A DNA stretch of 64,000 nucleotides, taken from positions 2,108,001 to 2,172,000 of the forward strand of contig NZ_CP116034.1 of the NCBI RefSeq assembly GCF_027945075.1, given 5' to 3'. The notes under the pieces are model-generated. The model was not told where the DNA came from, ran no database searches, and worked only from the letters and a program-made list of their open reading frames with translations. Positions 34,537 through 44,450 of the stretch are shown here, one piece after another (position 1 is the stretch's first letter; every line of letters starts with the position of its first letter). The position numbers and the translations under genes were made by a program. Source of the DNA: Chryseobacterium sp. CY350. GTDB taxonomy: Bacteria; Bacteroidota; Bacteroidia; Flavobacteriales; Weeksellaceae.

Positions 34537-36039
34537 ATGAAAAAACTATTCAACTTTTGTCTGGCTACATTTGCATTCGTCACGGTATTCTCGTGCGACG
34601 ACGATGAAAACAGTATGCCCGAAATGTCCGTAACCGGTCCTGATATGATGGTTTACGGATTGACCGAAAACAATCAGCTTGTTGCTTTCAATGCAAACAA
34701 CTCTTCATCTTTTGCTTCTACAAAAGCAATTATGGGTATTCCTTCCGGAGAGAAATTAATGAGTATCGACTTCAGACCTGCTACCGGCGAACTGTATGCG
34801 GTATCGAATGCGAGCAAATTTTACATCATTAATACCTCAACTGCAAATACAAGAGCTGTAAACACAACGGCATTTGCTCCGGTTATTTCCGGTACGATTG
34901 CTTCAATAGATTTTAACCCTACTGTTGACAGAATTAGACTGGTTACCAATACAGGACAAAATCTTCGATTGAATCCTGAAACCGGTGGTTTTGTCGCAAC
35001 AGACGGTAGTATTGCTACAACATCGTCAATTGCAGGTGTTGCATATACAAACAGTAAATCTGGCGCTTCGACTACGATATTGTATGATCTTGATGCAACT
35101 TCAGGAAAATTATTTAAACAAGATCCTCCCAATAACGGAACATTGGTAGAGGTTGGAAGCCTGGGTATCACCTTCACAGGTCAGGCAGCATTTGATATTA
35201 ATCCTGACAATACGGTTGCTTTAATGGCAGCGACTACGGGCTCTCAAAACAATCTTTATACTGTAAATCTTACTAGCGGAAAGGCTACCAACGTAGGAAC
35301 TTTATCTCAGAAAGTAATTGATCTGGCTATTCCTACCAATCCTGTAGCATACGCAATTGATAACGCAAATGCTCTTCAGATTTTTGATCCGAACAATCCG
35401 ATACCTGTCACTAAACCGATCACAGGGTTACAATCTGGCGAAGGAGTTTTAGGAATCGATTTCAGACCATTGAACGGACAATTATATGCGTTAGGAAGTT
35501 CTAGCAGAATTTACACAATAAATTTAGGCAACGGTGCAGCTACTCAGGTTGGCACAGGAACACTTTCCACTCTTTTGACGGGAACTGAGTTTGGCTTTGA
35601 TTTTAACCCTACAGTTGATAAGATAAGAGTGGTAAGCAATACAGGGCAAAACTTAAGATTAGATCCTGTAACAGGAGGCGTAACGATGGTTGATATGCCA
35701 TTGAATCCTACACCTGTATCGGTAGGCGCAGCAGCTTACAGTGACAATTTTGCTGGTACGACGACGACATCGCTGTTTGTGATTGATAACAGTACAGATA
35801 AATTATATCTTCAGAACCCGCCAAACAACGGAACTTTAGTTGAAAGAGGTGCTTTAGGAATCAACATAGACGGAGCCAACGGTTTTGATATCGGAAGCAC
35901 AAGCCAAAAAGCATATCTTGTAGCAGCAGTTGGCGGAACTACAAGAATTTATACAGTAAACACTACAAATGGGTCTACAGCTTCCCTCGCTATCTACCCA
36001 AATCCTGTAAGAGGATTCGCGATAGGTTTAGGATTCTAG
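34537..36039 (+). CDS. DUF4394 lipoprotein with two repeats
   Basis: 500 residues. Lipobox TVFSC (Cys20) followed by Asp-rich DDDENS. Two homologous DUF4394 halves (about residues 38-255 and 262-500), each with YGLTENNQL or YAIDNANAL, L.IDFRP..G.LYA, DFNPTVD(R/K)IR(L/V)V(T/S)NTGQNLRL.P.TGG and PPNNGTLVE.G.LGI. The pattern is propeller-like; function of the family is unknown. It ends PNPVRGFAIGLGF, the normal family end. No partner gene on the same strand. It lies in the tuf-tRNA gap, opposite to both flanking units. Confidence 0.9.
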   Translation: MKKLFNFCLATFAFVTVFSCDDDENSMPEMSVTGPDMMVYGLTENNQLVAFNANNSSSFASTKAIMGIPSGEKLMSIDFRPATGELYAVSNASKFYIINTSTANTRAVNTTAFAPVISGTIASIDFNPTVDRIRLVTNTGQNLRLNPETGGFVATDGSIATTSSIAGVAYTNSKSGASTTILYDLDATSGKLFKQDPPNNGTLVEVGSLGITFTGQAAFDINPDNTVALMAATTGSQNNLYTVNLTSGKATNVGTLSQKVIDLAIPTNPVAYAIDNANALQIFDPNNPIPVTKPITGLQSGEGVLGIDFRPLNGQLYALGSSSRIYTINLGNGAATQVGTGTLSTLLTGTEFGFDFNPTVDKIRVVSNTGQNLRLDPVTGGVTMVDMPLNPTPVSVGAAAYSDNFAGTTTTSLFVIDNSTDKLYLQNPPNNGTLVERGALGINIDGANGFDIGSTSQKAYLVAAVGGTTRIYTVNTTNGSTASLAIYPNPVRGFAIGLGF

Positions 36040-36062
36040 AAACAGACTTGATTTTCATATAA

Positions 36063-36105
36063 AGAAGCCCGAGATAGATTTTTCTATTTCGGGCTTCGGC
36101 TTTTT
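36063..36105 (+). terminator. Terminator after the DUF4394 gene
   Basis: GAAGCCCGAGATAGA / CTATTTCGGGCTTC hairpin followed by a short stem and T run; on the minus strand it could also stop the RND operon. Confidence 0.8.
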
Positions 36106-36195
36106 ATTTATAAAATAATTTTACAAATTAAATTTTTATTAAATGACGCATATTAATTTAATCCTTTTCATATGTTTATCGGAAGTAATTTTCAG

Positions 36196-39100
36196 TTATT
36201 TTGGAAGTTCAATTTTCTTAGTTTTATTAAAAATCCAGAAGATGATCGGGAAGATCAGTAAAGTAAGTATTGTGGCTGTAATTAATCCTCCGATAATGAC
36301 AATGGCCAGAGGTTTTTGAGATTCTGAACCAATTCCTGTGGAAAGCGCTGCCGGCAACAGACCGATAGAAGCCATCAAAGCCGTCATAATTACAGGCCTT
36401 GTTCTGGATTTTACTCCATTAAAAATTGCTTCATCTAAAGGCGATCCCAATTTGACATTCTGATGAAATTCGGTTATTAAAATGACTCCGTTTTGTATGC
36501 AGATTCCCAGGAGTGCAATCATTCCTACGCCTGCGGAAATTCCGAAATTCATTTGGGTAAGATGCAGGGCGATAATTCCGCCAATCAGTGCAAACGGAAC
36601 ATTTGCCAAAACCAAAAGTGAATCTTTCATGTTTCCAAAAAGAATAAACAGAAGAAAAAATATTCCCAAAATACTGATCGGGACGATCTCCGTAAGTCTG
36701 GATGTTGCTCGCTGTTGATTTTCAAACTGCCCCGTCCAGCCAAGTTTGTATCCTTCCGGCAAATCTATTTTTGCAACTTCTTTCTGCGCATCAGCAATGG
36801 TGCCACCCAGATCACGATCGCGAATTGAGAATTTAATTCCGATATACCTTTTTATATCATCACGGTAGATGAAAGCAGCTCCGTTATTCTTCACAATATT
36901 TCCTATTTCCTTCAGTGGAATCATAGAGCCGTCCTGCGTAGGAATCATCAGTGAGGCAATATCATTTTCATCTTTTCTGTACTCTTGAGAATATCGTAGA
37001 CGGATGGGGAATTTTCTTTCACCATCATACATTTCAGAGGCTGTTTTTCCGCCAAAAGCCATTTCAAGAACTGTCTGTGCATCTTCCGGCATCACGCCAT
37101 AAGCCGCCATCTTATTTCTGTCCCAGACGACATTCACTTCCGGCTGTCCTATATTTTTGATAATTCCTGCATCACGCACACCGTCAACATCCTTTATTGA
37201 CTTCAGCACCTTATCTGCCAACTGATCTAAAGTCTGCAGGTTGTCTCCATAGATCTTGATTCCGTTTTCAGCCTTAAAACCAGCCACTGCTTCTGCAACA
37301 TTATCTGAGATTGGCTGAGAATAGTTGAATGTTATTCCCTGATAATTTCTTAGTTTTTTATCTATTTCCTCTACCAACTGATCATAACTGATTTTACGCT
37401 TCCATTCATCTTTCGGCTGAAGATTCACCGCAAACTGCACAAAACCAAACCCGTTGGGATCTGTACCGTCATTACTTCTTCCTGTTTGTGCCAAGACATC
37501 TGTAACTTCCGGTACGCTCATGATGTCTTTCTTCAAGATATCTGTAGTCTGTAAAGATTCTTTCAAAGAAGAACTCATTGGCATTTCTGCAGTTATCCAA
37601 AGCGATCCTTCATTCAGTTGCGGTAGAAATTCTGTTCCCAAAAACTTTCCCGAAAAAAGAGCAACTGTCATGAATGAAAGTGCAACTATCAAGCTCAGTT
37701 TTTTATATTTAAATGTAAAACTGAAACCTTTTAAGACAATTCTATCCCAAAAACTGACAAACGGATTATTCTTTTCTTTCACATTTTTATTTAAAAGCAA
37801 ATGCGTAAGCACGGGAACGAGCGTTAAGGTAAAAATTAAAGCCCCAATCAGCGCAAAGCCCAAAGTAAATGCCAACGGTGAAAACATTTTACCTTCTACT
37901 TTCTGAAAAGAAAATATCGGGATCAGCGATGTAATAATAATTAATTTTGAAAAGAAAATTGCTTTTCCCAACCCTGTACCTGTTTGTTTTATCCAGCCAG
38001 CCTTTGCCATTTTGTTAAACTTTTCGGGTCCGTATTTTTTTGCTTTATGATCGAGCATTACAAAAATACCTTCCACCATGACAACGGCGCCATCGATGAT
38101 GATCCCGAAATCTACAGCTCCCAGTGAAAGTAAATTAGCACTCATGCCGGCAAGTTTTAAGCACAAAAAGGCAAAAAGCAATGACAGCGGAATGATGATC
38201 GAGACGATGAGTGTCGTTCGCCAATCTGCCATAAAAATCAATACAATAACGGTTACGAGAATGATTCCTTCCAATAAATTGTGCATTACGGTTTCTGTGG
38301 TAAAATCCATAAGGTTGTCACGATCATAAAAAGTAACCATTTTTACATCTTTCGGAAGTATTTTCTCATTTAGTTCTTTAATTTTTGCTTTCACGCCTAC
38401 CAAGACATCGCGCGGGTTTTCACCTTTTCTCATGACAACAATTCCTTCTACAGTATCATCGTGATTATTGAGACCAGCCTGCCCTACTCTCGGGCGTGAA
38501 CTTTCATGAACCTCAGCTATATATTTTACTAAAATAGGATTTCCGCTGTCACTGTGAATGGTAATATTCCCAATATCTTCCGTAGACTGCACCAGACCAA
38601 TGCCGCGAACCACATACGCCTGTCCGTTTTTTTCTATGACATCTCCGCCTACATTCAGATTGCTTTTCGTAACAGCTTCATATACCTGCAACGGAGTAAG
38701 ATTGTATTTGTCTAAAGCTCTCGGATCGATACTCAACTCAAAAACTTTGTCCTGCCCACCAAAAACATTCACATCGGCAACTCCCGGAACTCCTCGAAGC
38801 GCCCGATCGATCACCCAATTCTGAAGCGTGAGAAGTTCACGAGAATCTTTATTTTTACTTTCTAAGGTATATCTGAATACCTCACCAGTCGGTCCGTAAG
38901 GTGGCTGCACTTCAGGATCTATATTTTCCGGCAAGCTGACGTTTCTCAGCTGATTGTTTACCTGATTTCTCGCAAACATATCGTCAACACCGTCATCAAA
39001 CAGAATCTTCACGATCGACAACCCAAACATTGTGGTACTTCTTACACTCGTTTTTTTCTGAACAGGACTCATCGTAAGCTCGATCGGCGTTGTGACAAAG

Positions 39101-39297
39101 CGTTCTACCTCTTCTGCACTTCTGCCATCCCACTGCGTGATGATAACGATCTGTGTATTGGTAACATCCGGAAATGCCTCAATCGGCATATTTTTGAAGC
39201 TGATAAAACCTGCAACTGCCAAAACTGCTACCCAAATAAACGTAAAGGCTTTATTTTTAAGCGAAAAAGAAATAATATTTTTGATGAATTTATTCAT
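36196..39297 (-). CDS. Heavy-metal RND efflux transporter, CzcA type
   Basis: About 1033 residues from ATG 39297 (the longer frame adds 11 non-conserved residues). Twelve-helix RND pump: FPDVTNTQIVIITQWDGRSAEEVERFVT at the N-terminus is typical of the CusA/CzcA class. The fourth membrane helix holds DFGIIIDGAVVMVEG near residue 404, close to the DFGxxxDGAxxxVEN motif of divalent-cation (Zn, Co, Cd, Ni) pumps and unlike the copper/silver group; the last Asn is replaced by Gly. It would export metal from the periplasm or cytoplasm in a tripartite complex with the next two gene products. Third gene of tolC-adaptor-pump; 102 bp after the adaptor. Confidence 0.93.
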   Translation of the reverse strand: MNKFIKNIISFSLKNKAFTFIWVAVLAVAGFISFKNMPIEAFPDVTNTQIVIITQWDGRSAEEVERFVTTPIELTMSPVQKKTSVRSTTMFGLSIVKILFDDGVDDMFARNQVNNQLRNVSLPENIDPEVQPPYGPTGEVFRYTLESKNKDSRELLTLQNWVIDRALRGVPGVADVNVFGGQDKVFELSIDPRALDKYNLTPLQVYEAVTKSNLNVGGDVIEKNGQAYVVRGIGLVQSTEDIGNITIHSDSGNPILVKYIAEVHESSRPRVGQAGLNNHDDTVEGIVVMRKGENPRDVLVGVKAKIKELNEKILPKDVKMVTFYDRDNLMDFTTETVMHNLLEGIILVTVIVLIFMADWRTTLIVSIIIPLSLLFAFLCLKLAGMSANLLSLGAVDFGIIIDGAVVMVEGIFVMLDHKAKKYGPEKFNKMAKAGWIKQTGTGLGKAIFFSKLIIITSLIPIFSFQKVEGKMFSPLAFTLGFALIGALIFTLTLVPVLTHLLLNKNVKEKNNPFVSFWDRIVLKGFSFTFKYKKLSLIVALSFMTVALFSGKFLGTEFLPQLNEGSLWITAEMPMSSSLKESLQTTDILKKDIMSVPEVTDVLAQTGRSNDGTDPNGFGFVQFAVNLQPKDEWKRKISYDQLVEEIDKKLRNYQGITFNYSQPISDNVAEAVAGFKAENGIKIYGDNLQTLDQLADKVLKSIKDVDGVRDAGIIKNIGQPEVNVVWDRNKMAAYGVMPEDAQTVLEMAFGGKTASEMYDGERKFPIRLRYSQEYRKDENDIASLMIPTQDGSMIPLKEIGNIVKNNGAAFIYRDDIKRYIGIKFSIRDRDLGGTIADAQKEVAKIDLPEGYKLGWTGQFENQQRATSRLTEIVPISILGIFFLLFILFGNMKDSLLVLANVPFALIGGIIALHLTQMNFGISAGVGMIALLGICIQNGVILITEFHQNVKLGSPLDEAIFNGVKSRTRPVIMTALMASIGLLPAALSTGIGSESQKPLAIVIIGGLITATILTLLIFPIIFWIFNKTKKIELPK

Positions 39298-39399
39298 GCT
39301 GAATAAGATTTGATAATAGATTTCAGACAATAAAGATTTAAATTTTACAAATTCTTTATTTTTCTGACTGATGATTTAAATTTAATGTTGAACAGTTAC

Positions 39400-40482
39400 T
39401 CACTCATTTAAAGAGCGGTAAATAAGCAGTTGATTATTTGTGATTACTTGCTCACCTTCTTTGAGACCTTCAGCTATATATGTGATATCACCCAGTTGTT
39501 TCAATACTTTAATTTCTCTGATTTTTACATCAGTGCGTGATTTAAAAACGACCACAAAACTTCTGTTATCATCAAAAATAATTGCTTTTGATGGTACTGT
39601 GATTGCTGTGGAACTGTCAGATTTTGATACTTTGATAGTTGCTTTACTGTCCGGAATGAGTAATCCTGCAGCGTTATCAAGAACCACTCTCGCCTGCATA
39701 GCGTTGGTTTCAGGATCGATAATTTTAAATATTTTATCGATTTTACCATGAAAAATTTTATCCGGATAAGATAAAGTGGAAACCTGAGCCGGCATTCCTA
39801 GACTTATTTTGTCAATATCTGCCTCATTAATATTCATAATCGCCCAAACGTTTGTGGTATTGGCAACGTCAAAAATATTTTCGCTTCTATCGCTTCTCAG
39901 CTGCATGTCTTTATTAATGTTTTTGTGCACAATAAAACCGCTGATAGGCGCAAGAACGCTGTACAAATTACCTTTTTTTACATTGTAAACGGTACTCACC
40001 GCCGACGATCTTTGCATCTGATCTTGGGCTTTCTGAACATTGCTTTTCGCTTCCAGAACGTCTCTTTCTGTATTCAGCTTTCCTTCATACATTTCTTTAG
40101 CAACCCGTAAGTTATTCTGAGCCACCAGCAAATCATTTTTTGCATCACTGGCATCTTTCTGTATCTCTGCCAGTTCGGTACTTCTTATTGTTGCCAAAAC
40201 CTGACCTTTTCTTACATAATCGCCCAGTTCTACATTGACACTCATCACATTGCCGCCAACCAAAGGAAAAACATCAATGTATGAATTTTTGTCAGCCGAT
40301 ATTTTTCCGTAAAAACTGTAGACATCTTCAATATTTTTATATTCTGCTTTTGCTGTGGTAATTGATTTTAGCATTGTATTACTAAGTTCAAATCCTTTAG
40401 TCGGCGTTTCTTTTTTCACCTCTTTCTGCGAACATGAGATCATCAAAAGTGAGATAAACAAGGGTATAATATTTTTTTTCAT
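39400..40482 (-). CDS. RND efflux periplasmic adaptor (membrane fusion) lipoprotein
   Basis: 360 residues, lipobox LLMISC (Cys17). Lipoyl/barrel-sandwich halves (FPLVGGNVMSVNVELGDYVRKGQVLATI and YSVLAPISGFIVHKNI) flank an alpha-helical hairpin with EIQKDASDAKNDLLVAQNNL; a beta-barrel (ANTTNVWAIMNINEADIDKI) follows. These proteins bridge the inner-membrane pump and the outer-membrane channel. It starts immediately after the TolC-like gene stop (no gap) and is the second gene of the operon. Confidence 0.93.
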   Translation of the reverse strand: MKKNIIPLFISLLMISCSQKEVKKETPTKGFELSNTMLKSITTAKAEYKNIEDVYSFYGKISADKNSYIDVFPLVGGNVMSVNVELGDYVRKGQVLATIRSTELAEIQKDASDAKNDLLVAQNNLRVAKEMYEGKLNTERDVLEAKSNVQKAQDQMQRSSAVSTVYNVKKGNLYSVLAPISGFIVHKNINKDMQLRSDRSENIFDVANTTNVWAIMNINEADIDKISLGMPAQVSTLSYPDKIFHGKIDKIFKIIDPETNAMQARVVLDNAAGLLIPDSKATIKVSKSDSSTAITVPSKAIIFDDNRSFVVVFKSRTDVKIREIKVLKQLGDITYIAEGLKEGEQVITNNQLLIYRSLNE

Positions 40483-41724
40483 TTAAAAGAAAATTTTCGT
40501 TTGTATAAGTTGATTGAGTTGCTCGGCAGATTGTATTAATTGATTTTTCATATCGTAAATCTGCAGTGAAGTCTGACGGTAACTTTCCATAAAGTCTGTA
40601 AAATCTATCAGATTTACGTTTCCGCTTCGGAAATTCTTCAGCATTCCGTTATACACGAGATCAAGATTATCCAGATCAGTAGATTTTATTTCCAGCAATT
40701 GATCATATTGATTCTTCCAGATCTGGAAGGACGACTGTACTTTCGTTTCAAGATTCAGCCTTTGAAATTCTGCATTTTTGTGATTCTGCTGAATGGCATA
40801 ATTTGCTTTTTGTACATTTCCTTTATTTACTTTCCAGAGCGGTATGGGAATTCCAACTTTTAGGTTGACCTCATTTCTGAATGTTCCCGAATTCTGATCA
40901 TATTCTGCTCCCACGTTCAGATCCGGAACATTGAGAGATTTTTGCCATTGTGCATAGAGCTTAGAATTATCAATAAGTTTTAAATAAAATAAATAGTCTG
41001 CGTTGTTCTCAATAGCTTTTCTCTTCAAATCAGATTCGTCCCCGAAAGGTTGTAATGCAAGAAGGCTTTTAGCATCCACATCAGACATCTCCGGCTCTAT
41101 ATTTTCTGTAATTCCTGTGATAACCTTTAAGCTTTGCTCAAACTCAAGAATATTTTTTGTAATTCCCAGTTTATCATTATTCAACTGAATGACAATACTT
41201 TGCAACCTCACCTCGTCTTTTAAAGATACATTTCCTTTGGCAGACTGATTTTTGTAAGCTTTCAAAAGGTCATTCATATAACCTAATTGCTTATTTGTAT
41301 TTTGAAGTTTTAATTTTTCGTAGTATAGATTGTAATAATTGGTATGTAGTTGAGTTCTCAGCTCAACAAGAAGTTGAGAAAACTGAAGCTGCGCCAATTC
41401 TTTATTAGATTTTGCAAAAGCGATCTCATTTTTCTTTTTTCCACCCATGTAGATCAGCTGTGTCACTTCAAAACCTTTTGCTTTACCTGCATCTAATATT
41501 TTTCTGTCTTCCGGATTATACGCATTGATGTAGCCGCTCATTTGTGGAAGTTCCCAGATTTTGGCTTGCAGAATATCCGCATCGGCCATGTTGATATTGT
41601 ACTGCTCGGCAAGAAGCTGAAGATTATTTACCTGAAAGGCATTTTCGCAATCCAAAAGCGTCATTTGCTGTTGCGCTGTTATTATTGTAGATATAACAAC
41701 GAACAACCCTGCAATTTTGTTCAT
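40483..41724 (-). CDS. TolC-family outer-membrane efflux channel
   Basis: 413 residues with a signal peptide ending TIITAQQ. Two internally repeated helical halves with the TolC/CusC pattern (LLAEQYNINMADADILQAKIWELPQMSGYI; AEYDQNSGTFRNEVNLKVGIPIPLWKVNKGNVQKA; and LDNLDLVYNGMLKNFRSGNVNLIDF). It forms the outer-membrane tunnel of the tripartite pump. First gene of the pump operon; upstream are TTTAAG direct repeats that look like a response-regulator operator. Confidence 0.92.
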   Translation of the reverse strand: MNKIAGLFVVISTIITAQQQMTLLDCENAFQVNNLQLLAEQYNINMADADILQAKIWELPQMSGYINAYNPEDRKILDAGKAKGFEVTQLIYMGGKKKNEIAFAKSNKELAQLQFSQLLVELRTQLHTNYYNLYYEKLKLQNTNKQLGYMNDLLKAYKNQSAKGNVSLKDEVRLQSIVIQLNNDKLGITKNILEFEQSLKVITGITENIEPEMSDVDAKSLLALQPFGDESDLKRKAIENNADYLFYLKLIDNSKLYAQWQKSLNVPDLNVGAEYDQNSGTFRNEVNLKVGIPIPLWKVNKGNVQKANYAIQQNHKNAEFQRLNLETKVQSSFQIWKNQYDQLLEIKSTDLDNLDLVYNGMLKNFRSGNVNLIDFTDFMESYRQTSLQIYDMKNQLIQSAEQLNQLIQTKIFF

Positions 41725-41741
41725 TCTCTTAATTTTGATGA

Positions 41742-41787
41742 CAAAAGTGCGATTGCTCGATTAAAACGACCTTAAAGGAGACTTAAA
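41742..41787 (-). promoter_or_regulatory. Candidate response-regulator operator and promoter of the pump operon
   Basis: On the minus strand TTTAAG (41787-41782), TTTAAG (41776-41771) and TTTAAT (41765-41760) recur at exactly 11-bp steps, followed 10 bp later by CACTTTTG (41749-41742), one mismatch from TAnnTTTG. Direct repeats with an 11-bp period just above a weak promoter are the arrangement bound by OmpR/PhoB-type activators, and such a regulator is encoded next door. Confidence 0.55.
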
Positions 41788-42000
41788 AAAAAATTAAATT
41801 GATTTTTGATTAGTGGGAAATTTGAAAAGTCTTTTAAAGTTTTAGGACAATTCATTTTTTAAATACAAAGTGAAACAATGTCCTTTTTTTAATTCTATAT
41901 GAAACTTTTAGGATAAACAATGCCGTTTCACTTAACGAAGTAATACGATTTATTTCTGGGCAAGCTATCTTGATATTCTTAAATCTTAATCTTTTAATAC

Positions 42001-43365
42001 CTATTTATTAAAAGTAACGCTAAATTTATTCATACGTTGTGTGGCCGAACTGTATATAATTTTCGCATTATGATACTCCAGGATTCTTTTTGCAATTCTT
42101 AGTCCGAGCCCTGAACCTGTAATATTTTGAGAATTATTTCCGCGCATAAAGGCATCGAATAGTCTTGGCTGTTCTTCTGGTGAAATTGTGTTCCCGGCTG
42201 AAACAACGTCAACAGTAAGTTGAGATTCTGTTTCTGTAATTAAAACTTTAGCCTCAGCATTGTCAGAATATACGGCAGCATTTTTAAAAAGATTAATAAA
42301 AACTATGTTGAGTAATGACTGAACTCCGTTGATGGTAAGAAAAGATTGGTCAGAAGTATTTTCTGAGATCAGAAAATCCATCGTAAGATTAGGAAAACTT
42401 TTTTGAACACGCTCGAAAGCTTCAAAAATCACCTCGTCAATCCTTACTTCTTCATAAATTGTCTGAATATTTTCTTTGTCAAATTTAGTCAGAAGCAAAA
42501 GAGAATTCGTAAGATCTGAAAGTTGGTAGACATCTTTCAGCATCTGTTTTAATGCTGATAACGTTTCCGGAGCATGCTGTTCGAGCTTAATTAAATTTTC
42601 CAGCTGGAAAGCCATTCTCGTGATCGGAGTCCGAATTTCGTGGGAAGCACTTGCTGTAAAGTCTTTCTGTGACTGAAAAACATCGTTCAGCCGCATGATC
42701 ATTGTATTAAAAGATCTCGCCAGAATACTTATTTCATCATTCGACTGTTCTACGACAACCTGAGTAGTAAGTTTGTGGGCTGTAATTTCAGAAATTTCAT
42801 TATTCAGATCTTCCAACGGACGAAGAAACCGTCCCATAAAATAGTAACTGAAAAAACCTATAAGTAAGGTACAGGTAATGTAAGCTGTGATCAAAAGATA
42901 TTTTAGATAGTCTAATTTTGACTGCCCATTGGTATCAAAAGCACTTGTGAGGATGTAGTAATTTTCACCATTAATGTTTCGTAATGCCGCATAAACTTCG
43001 GGATATTTTTTCTCAAGATGTACAGACTTTTTCTGATCTACCTCTTCCAGCAAATGTTTATCCCAAGTGACTTCCCTATCTTTTACCGTACTGTAAATGA
43101 GCTCTTTTTTTGAATTAAAAATAAGAATGGTTTCGTTCAAAAGTATGTTATCCGAGTTTTCATTAAAAAAAATAGGAGCTTCTTCCTCAAAATTCTTAGA
43201 TTTTGATATGAAATTTGTCGTAAAATCTAATCTCCGTACAAATCTTTCACGAAATTCTTCTTTCCTGAAATCATTAAAAGAAACATAAATAATAATGAGA
43301 ACAATACCAAAAAGTAATGAGAACGAAATGCTGATCGTAAGCGCAATTTTCCTTTTTAAAGACAT
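42001..43365 (-). CDS. Sensor histidine kinase with HAMP domain
   Basis: 454 residues. Two membrane segments (residues about 10-28 and 155-177) frame a periplasmic sensor region of about 125 residues. HAMP (about 178-230), the phospho-acceptor H in SASHEIRTPITRM (about residue 242), N-box NLFKNAAVYSDNAEA and G-box GSGLGLRIAKRILEYH complete the kinase. It starts one base after the regulator stop and is followed, after 276 bp, by the metal pump operon, so it most likely senses periplasmic metal in the manner of CusS/CzcS. The signal is inferred. Confidence 0.93.
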   Translation of the reverse strand: MSLKRKIALTISISFSLLFGIVLIIIYVSFNDFRKEEFRERFVRRLDFTTNFISKSKNFEEEAPIFFNENSDNILLNETILIFNSKKELIYSTVKDREVTWDKHLLEEVDQKKSVHLEKKYPEVYAALRNINGENYYILTSAFDTNGQSKLDYLKYLLITAYITCTLLIGFFSYYFMGRFLRPLEDLNNEISEITAHKLTTQVVVEQSNDEISILARSFNTMIMRLNDVFQSQKDFTASASHEIRTPITRMAFQLENLIKLEQHAPETLSALKQMLKDVYQLSDLTNSLLLLTKFDKENIQTIYEEVRIDEVIFEAFERVQKSFPNLTMDFLISENTSDQSFLTINGVQSLLNIVFINLFKNAAVYSDNAEAKVLITETESQLTVDVVSAGNTISPEEQPRLFDAFMRGNNSQNITGSGLGLRIAKRILEYHNAKIIYSSATQRMNKFSVTFNK

Positions 43366-44046
43366 CTATAAAGGATTTAGATAATATCCGAAACCTGAAC
43401 GCGTGTGGATAAGCTTAATTTTAAAATCTTTATCTATCTTTTTTCTGAGAAAATTGATATAAACTTCGACCGTATTTGTATTGGTATTAAAATTATGCTC
43501 CCAAACATTTTCTGTAATTTGCTGTTTAGAAACCGTTCGCCCTTGTGCTTCTGCAAGATACGTCAGCAACTGAAATTCTTTTAAGGTAAGAGCAATTTCG
43601 TTTCCCGCACGAAAAACTTTGTGCTCGGTCTTATTGATAATTAAATCGTCTATTCTGATAATATCCAGATCAGCACTTTCTGACGGCATTTTTCTTCGCA
43701 AAAGCGAATTTATTCTCAGCAAAAGTTCCTCAAACTGGAAAGGTTTAACTAAATAGTCATCTGCCAATCTTGTAAAAGCATCTTTCTTATCTGAGAGATC
43801 ACCATAAGCCGAAATAATAATGATCGGTGTACTCTTATCAAAAGTTCGTATCGTCTGACAAACATCTAAACCGTTAATTTTAGGAACATTAATATCTAAA
43901 AGAAAAAGGTCATAGGAATTGTTTTTTATCTGGCGCAACAAAGTTTCTCCGTCATAAATTCTGTCGGTCGAAAAATGGTTTGATTCTAAAAATTTACTCA
44001 GTTCTGCGGAGAGAATGAGATCGTCTTCCAAAAGGAGAATGTTCAT
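43366..44046 (-). CDS. OmpR/PhoB-family response regulator
   Basis: 226 residues from ATG 44046 (a TTG one codon upstream is less likely). Receiver domain with EDD near the start, the phospho-Asp in LFLLDINVPKINGLD (about residue 52) and the Lys in VKPFQFEELLLRI. The C-terminal winged helix carries LTLKEFQLLTYLAEAQGRTVSKQQI and NTVEVYINFLRKKID, standard for OmpR-type DNA-binding. Partner of the adjoining kinase; the TTTAAG repeats in front of the tolC gene are its likely target. Confidence 0.95.
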   Translation of the reverse strand: MNILLLEDDLILSAELSKFLESNHFSTDRIYDGETLLRQIKNNSYDLFLLDINVPKINGLDVCQTIRTFDKSTPIIIISAYGDLSDKKDAFTRLADDYLVKPFQFEELLLRINSLLRRKMPSESADLDIIRIDDLIINKTEHKVFRAGNEIALTLKEFQLLTYLAEAQGRTVSKQQITENVWEHNFNTNTNTVEVYINFLRKKIDKDFKIKLIHTRSGFGYYLNPL

Positions 44047-44302
44047 CAAAAATTATTTGTTACGAATTTAGCAAAAAAAATAATGAAGCATTCGTCAAGA
44101 AATCATCTCAACCCCGGAGTTTTTTTGAAATGTTAAAAATTATTATCTGTAGAACTGCCGTCTGAAATACTTTTGCTTTTTGTATTATGATTAATTAAAA
44201 AATAATTAAATTTAAAATACGTTTAATAACTTATAAGAATTGACTGTTTTTAAAGAAATTATTTAAGAGGCTCTGCTGCGGAGTGTCATCATCTAAAAAT
44301 CC

Positions 44303-44331
44303 TCAAAAAAAAATCCCGAAAAATCGGGATA
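44303..44331 (-). terminator. Terminator of the tRNA array
   Basis: Minus-strand ATCCCGA / TCGGGAT stem followed by nine T residues, just after tRNA-Thr(GGT). Confidence 0.9.
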
Positions 44332-44338
44332 AGAAGTG

Positions 44339-44410
44339 AGCCAACTACGGGACTTGAACCCGTGACCTCTTCCTTACCAAGGAAGCACTCTACCGCTGAG
44401 CTAAGTCGGC
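44339..44410 (-). tRNA. tRNA-Thr (GGT)
   Basis: 72-nt cloverleaf: GCCGACT/AGTTGGC acceptor, anticodon loop TTGGTAA (anticodon GGT) and GGTTCAAGTCC T-arm. Last of the seven-tRNA array. Confidence 0.96.
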
Positions 44411-44450
44411 CTTAAATAAAAAATCACACTGAAAGCGTGATTTTTTATTG

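Noticed and set aside
35960..36039. YPNPVRGF near the end of the DUF4394 protein looks like a type IX sorting domain
   Set aside because: The protein ends nine residues later and has a lipobox, and the segment aligns with the normal end of DUF4394 repeats. It is not a sorting domain or a frameshifted one.
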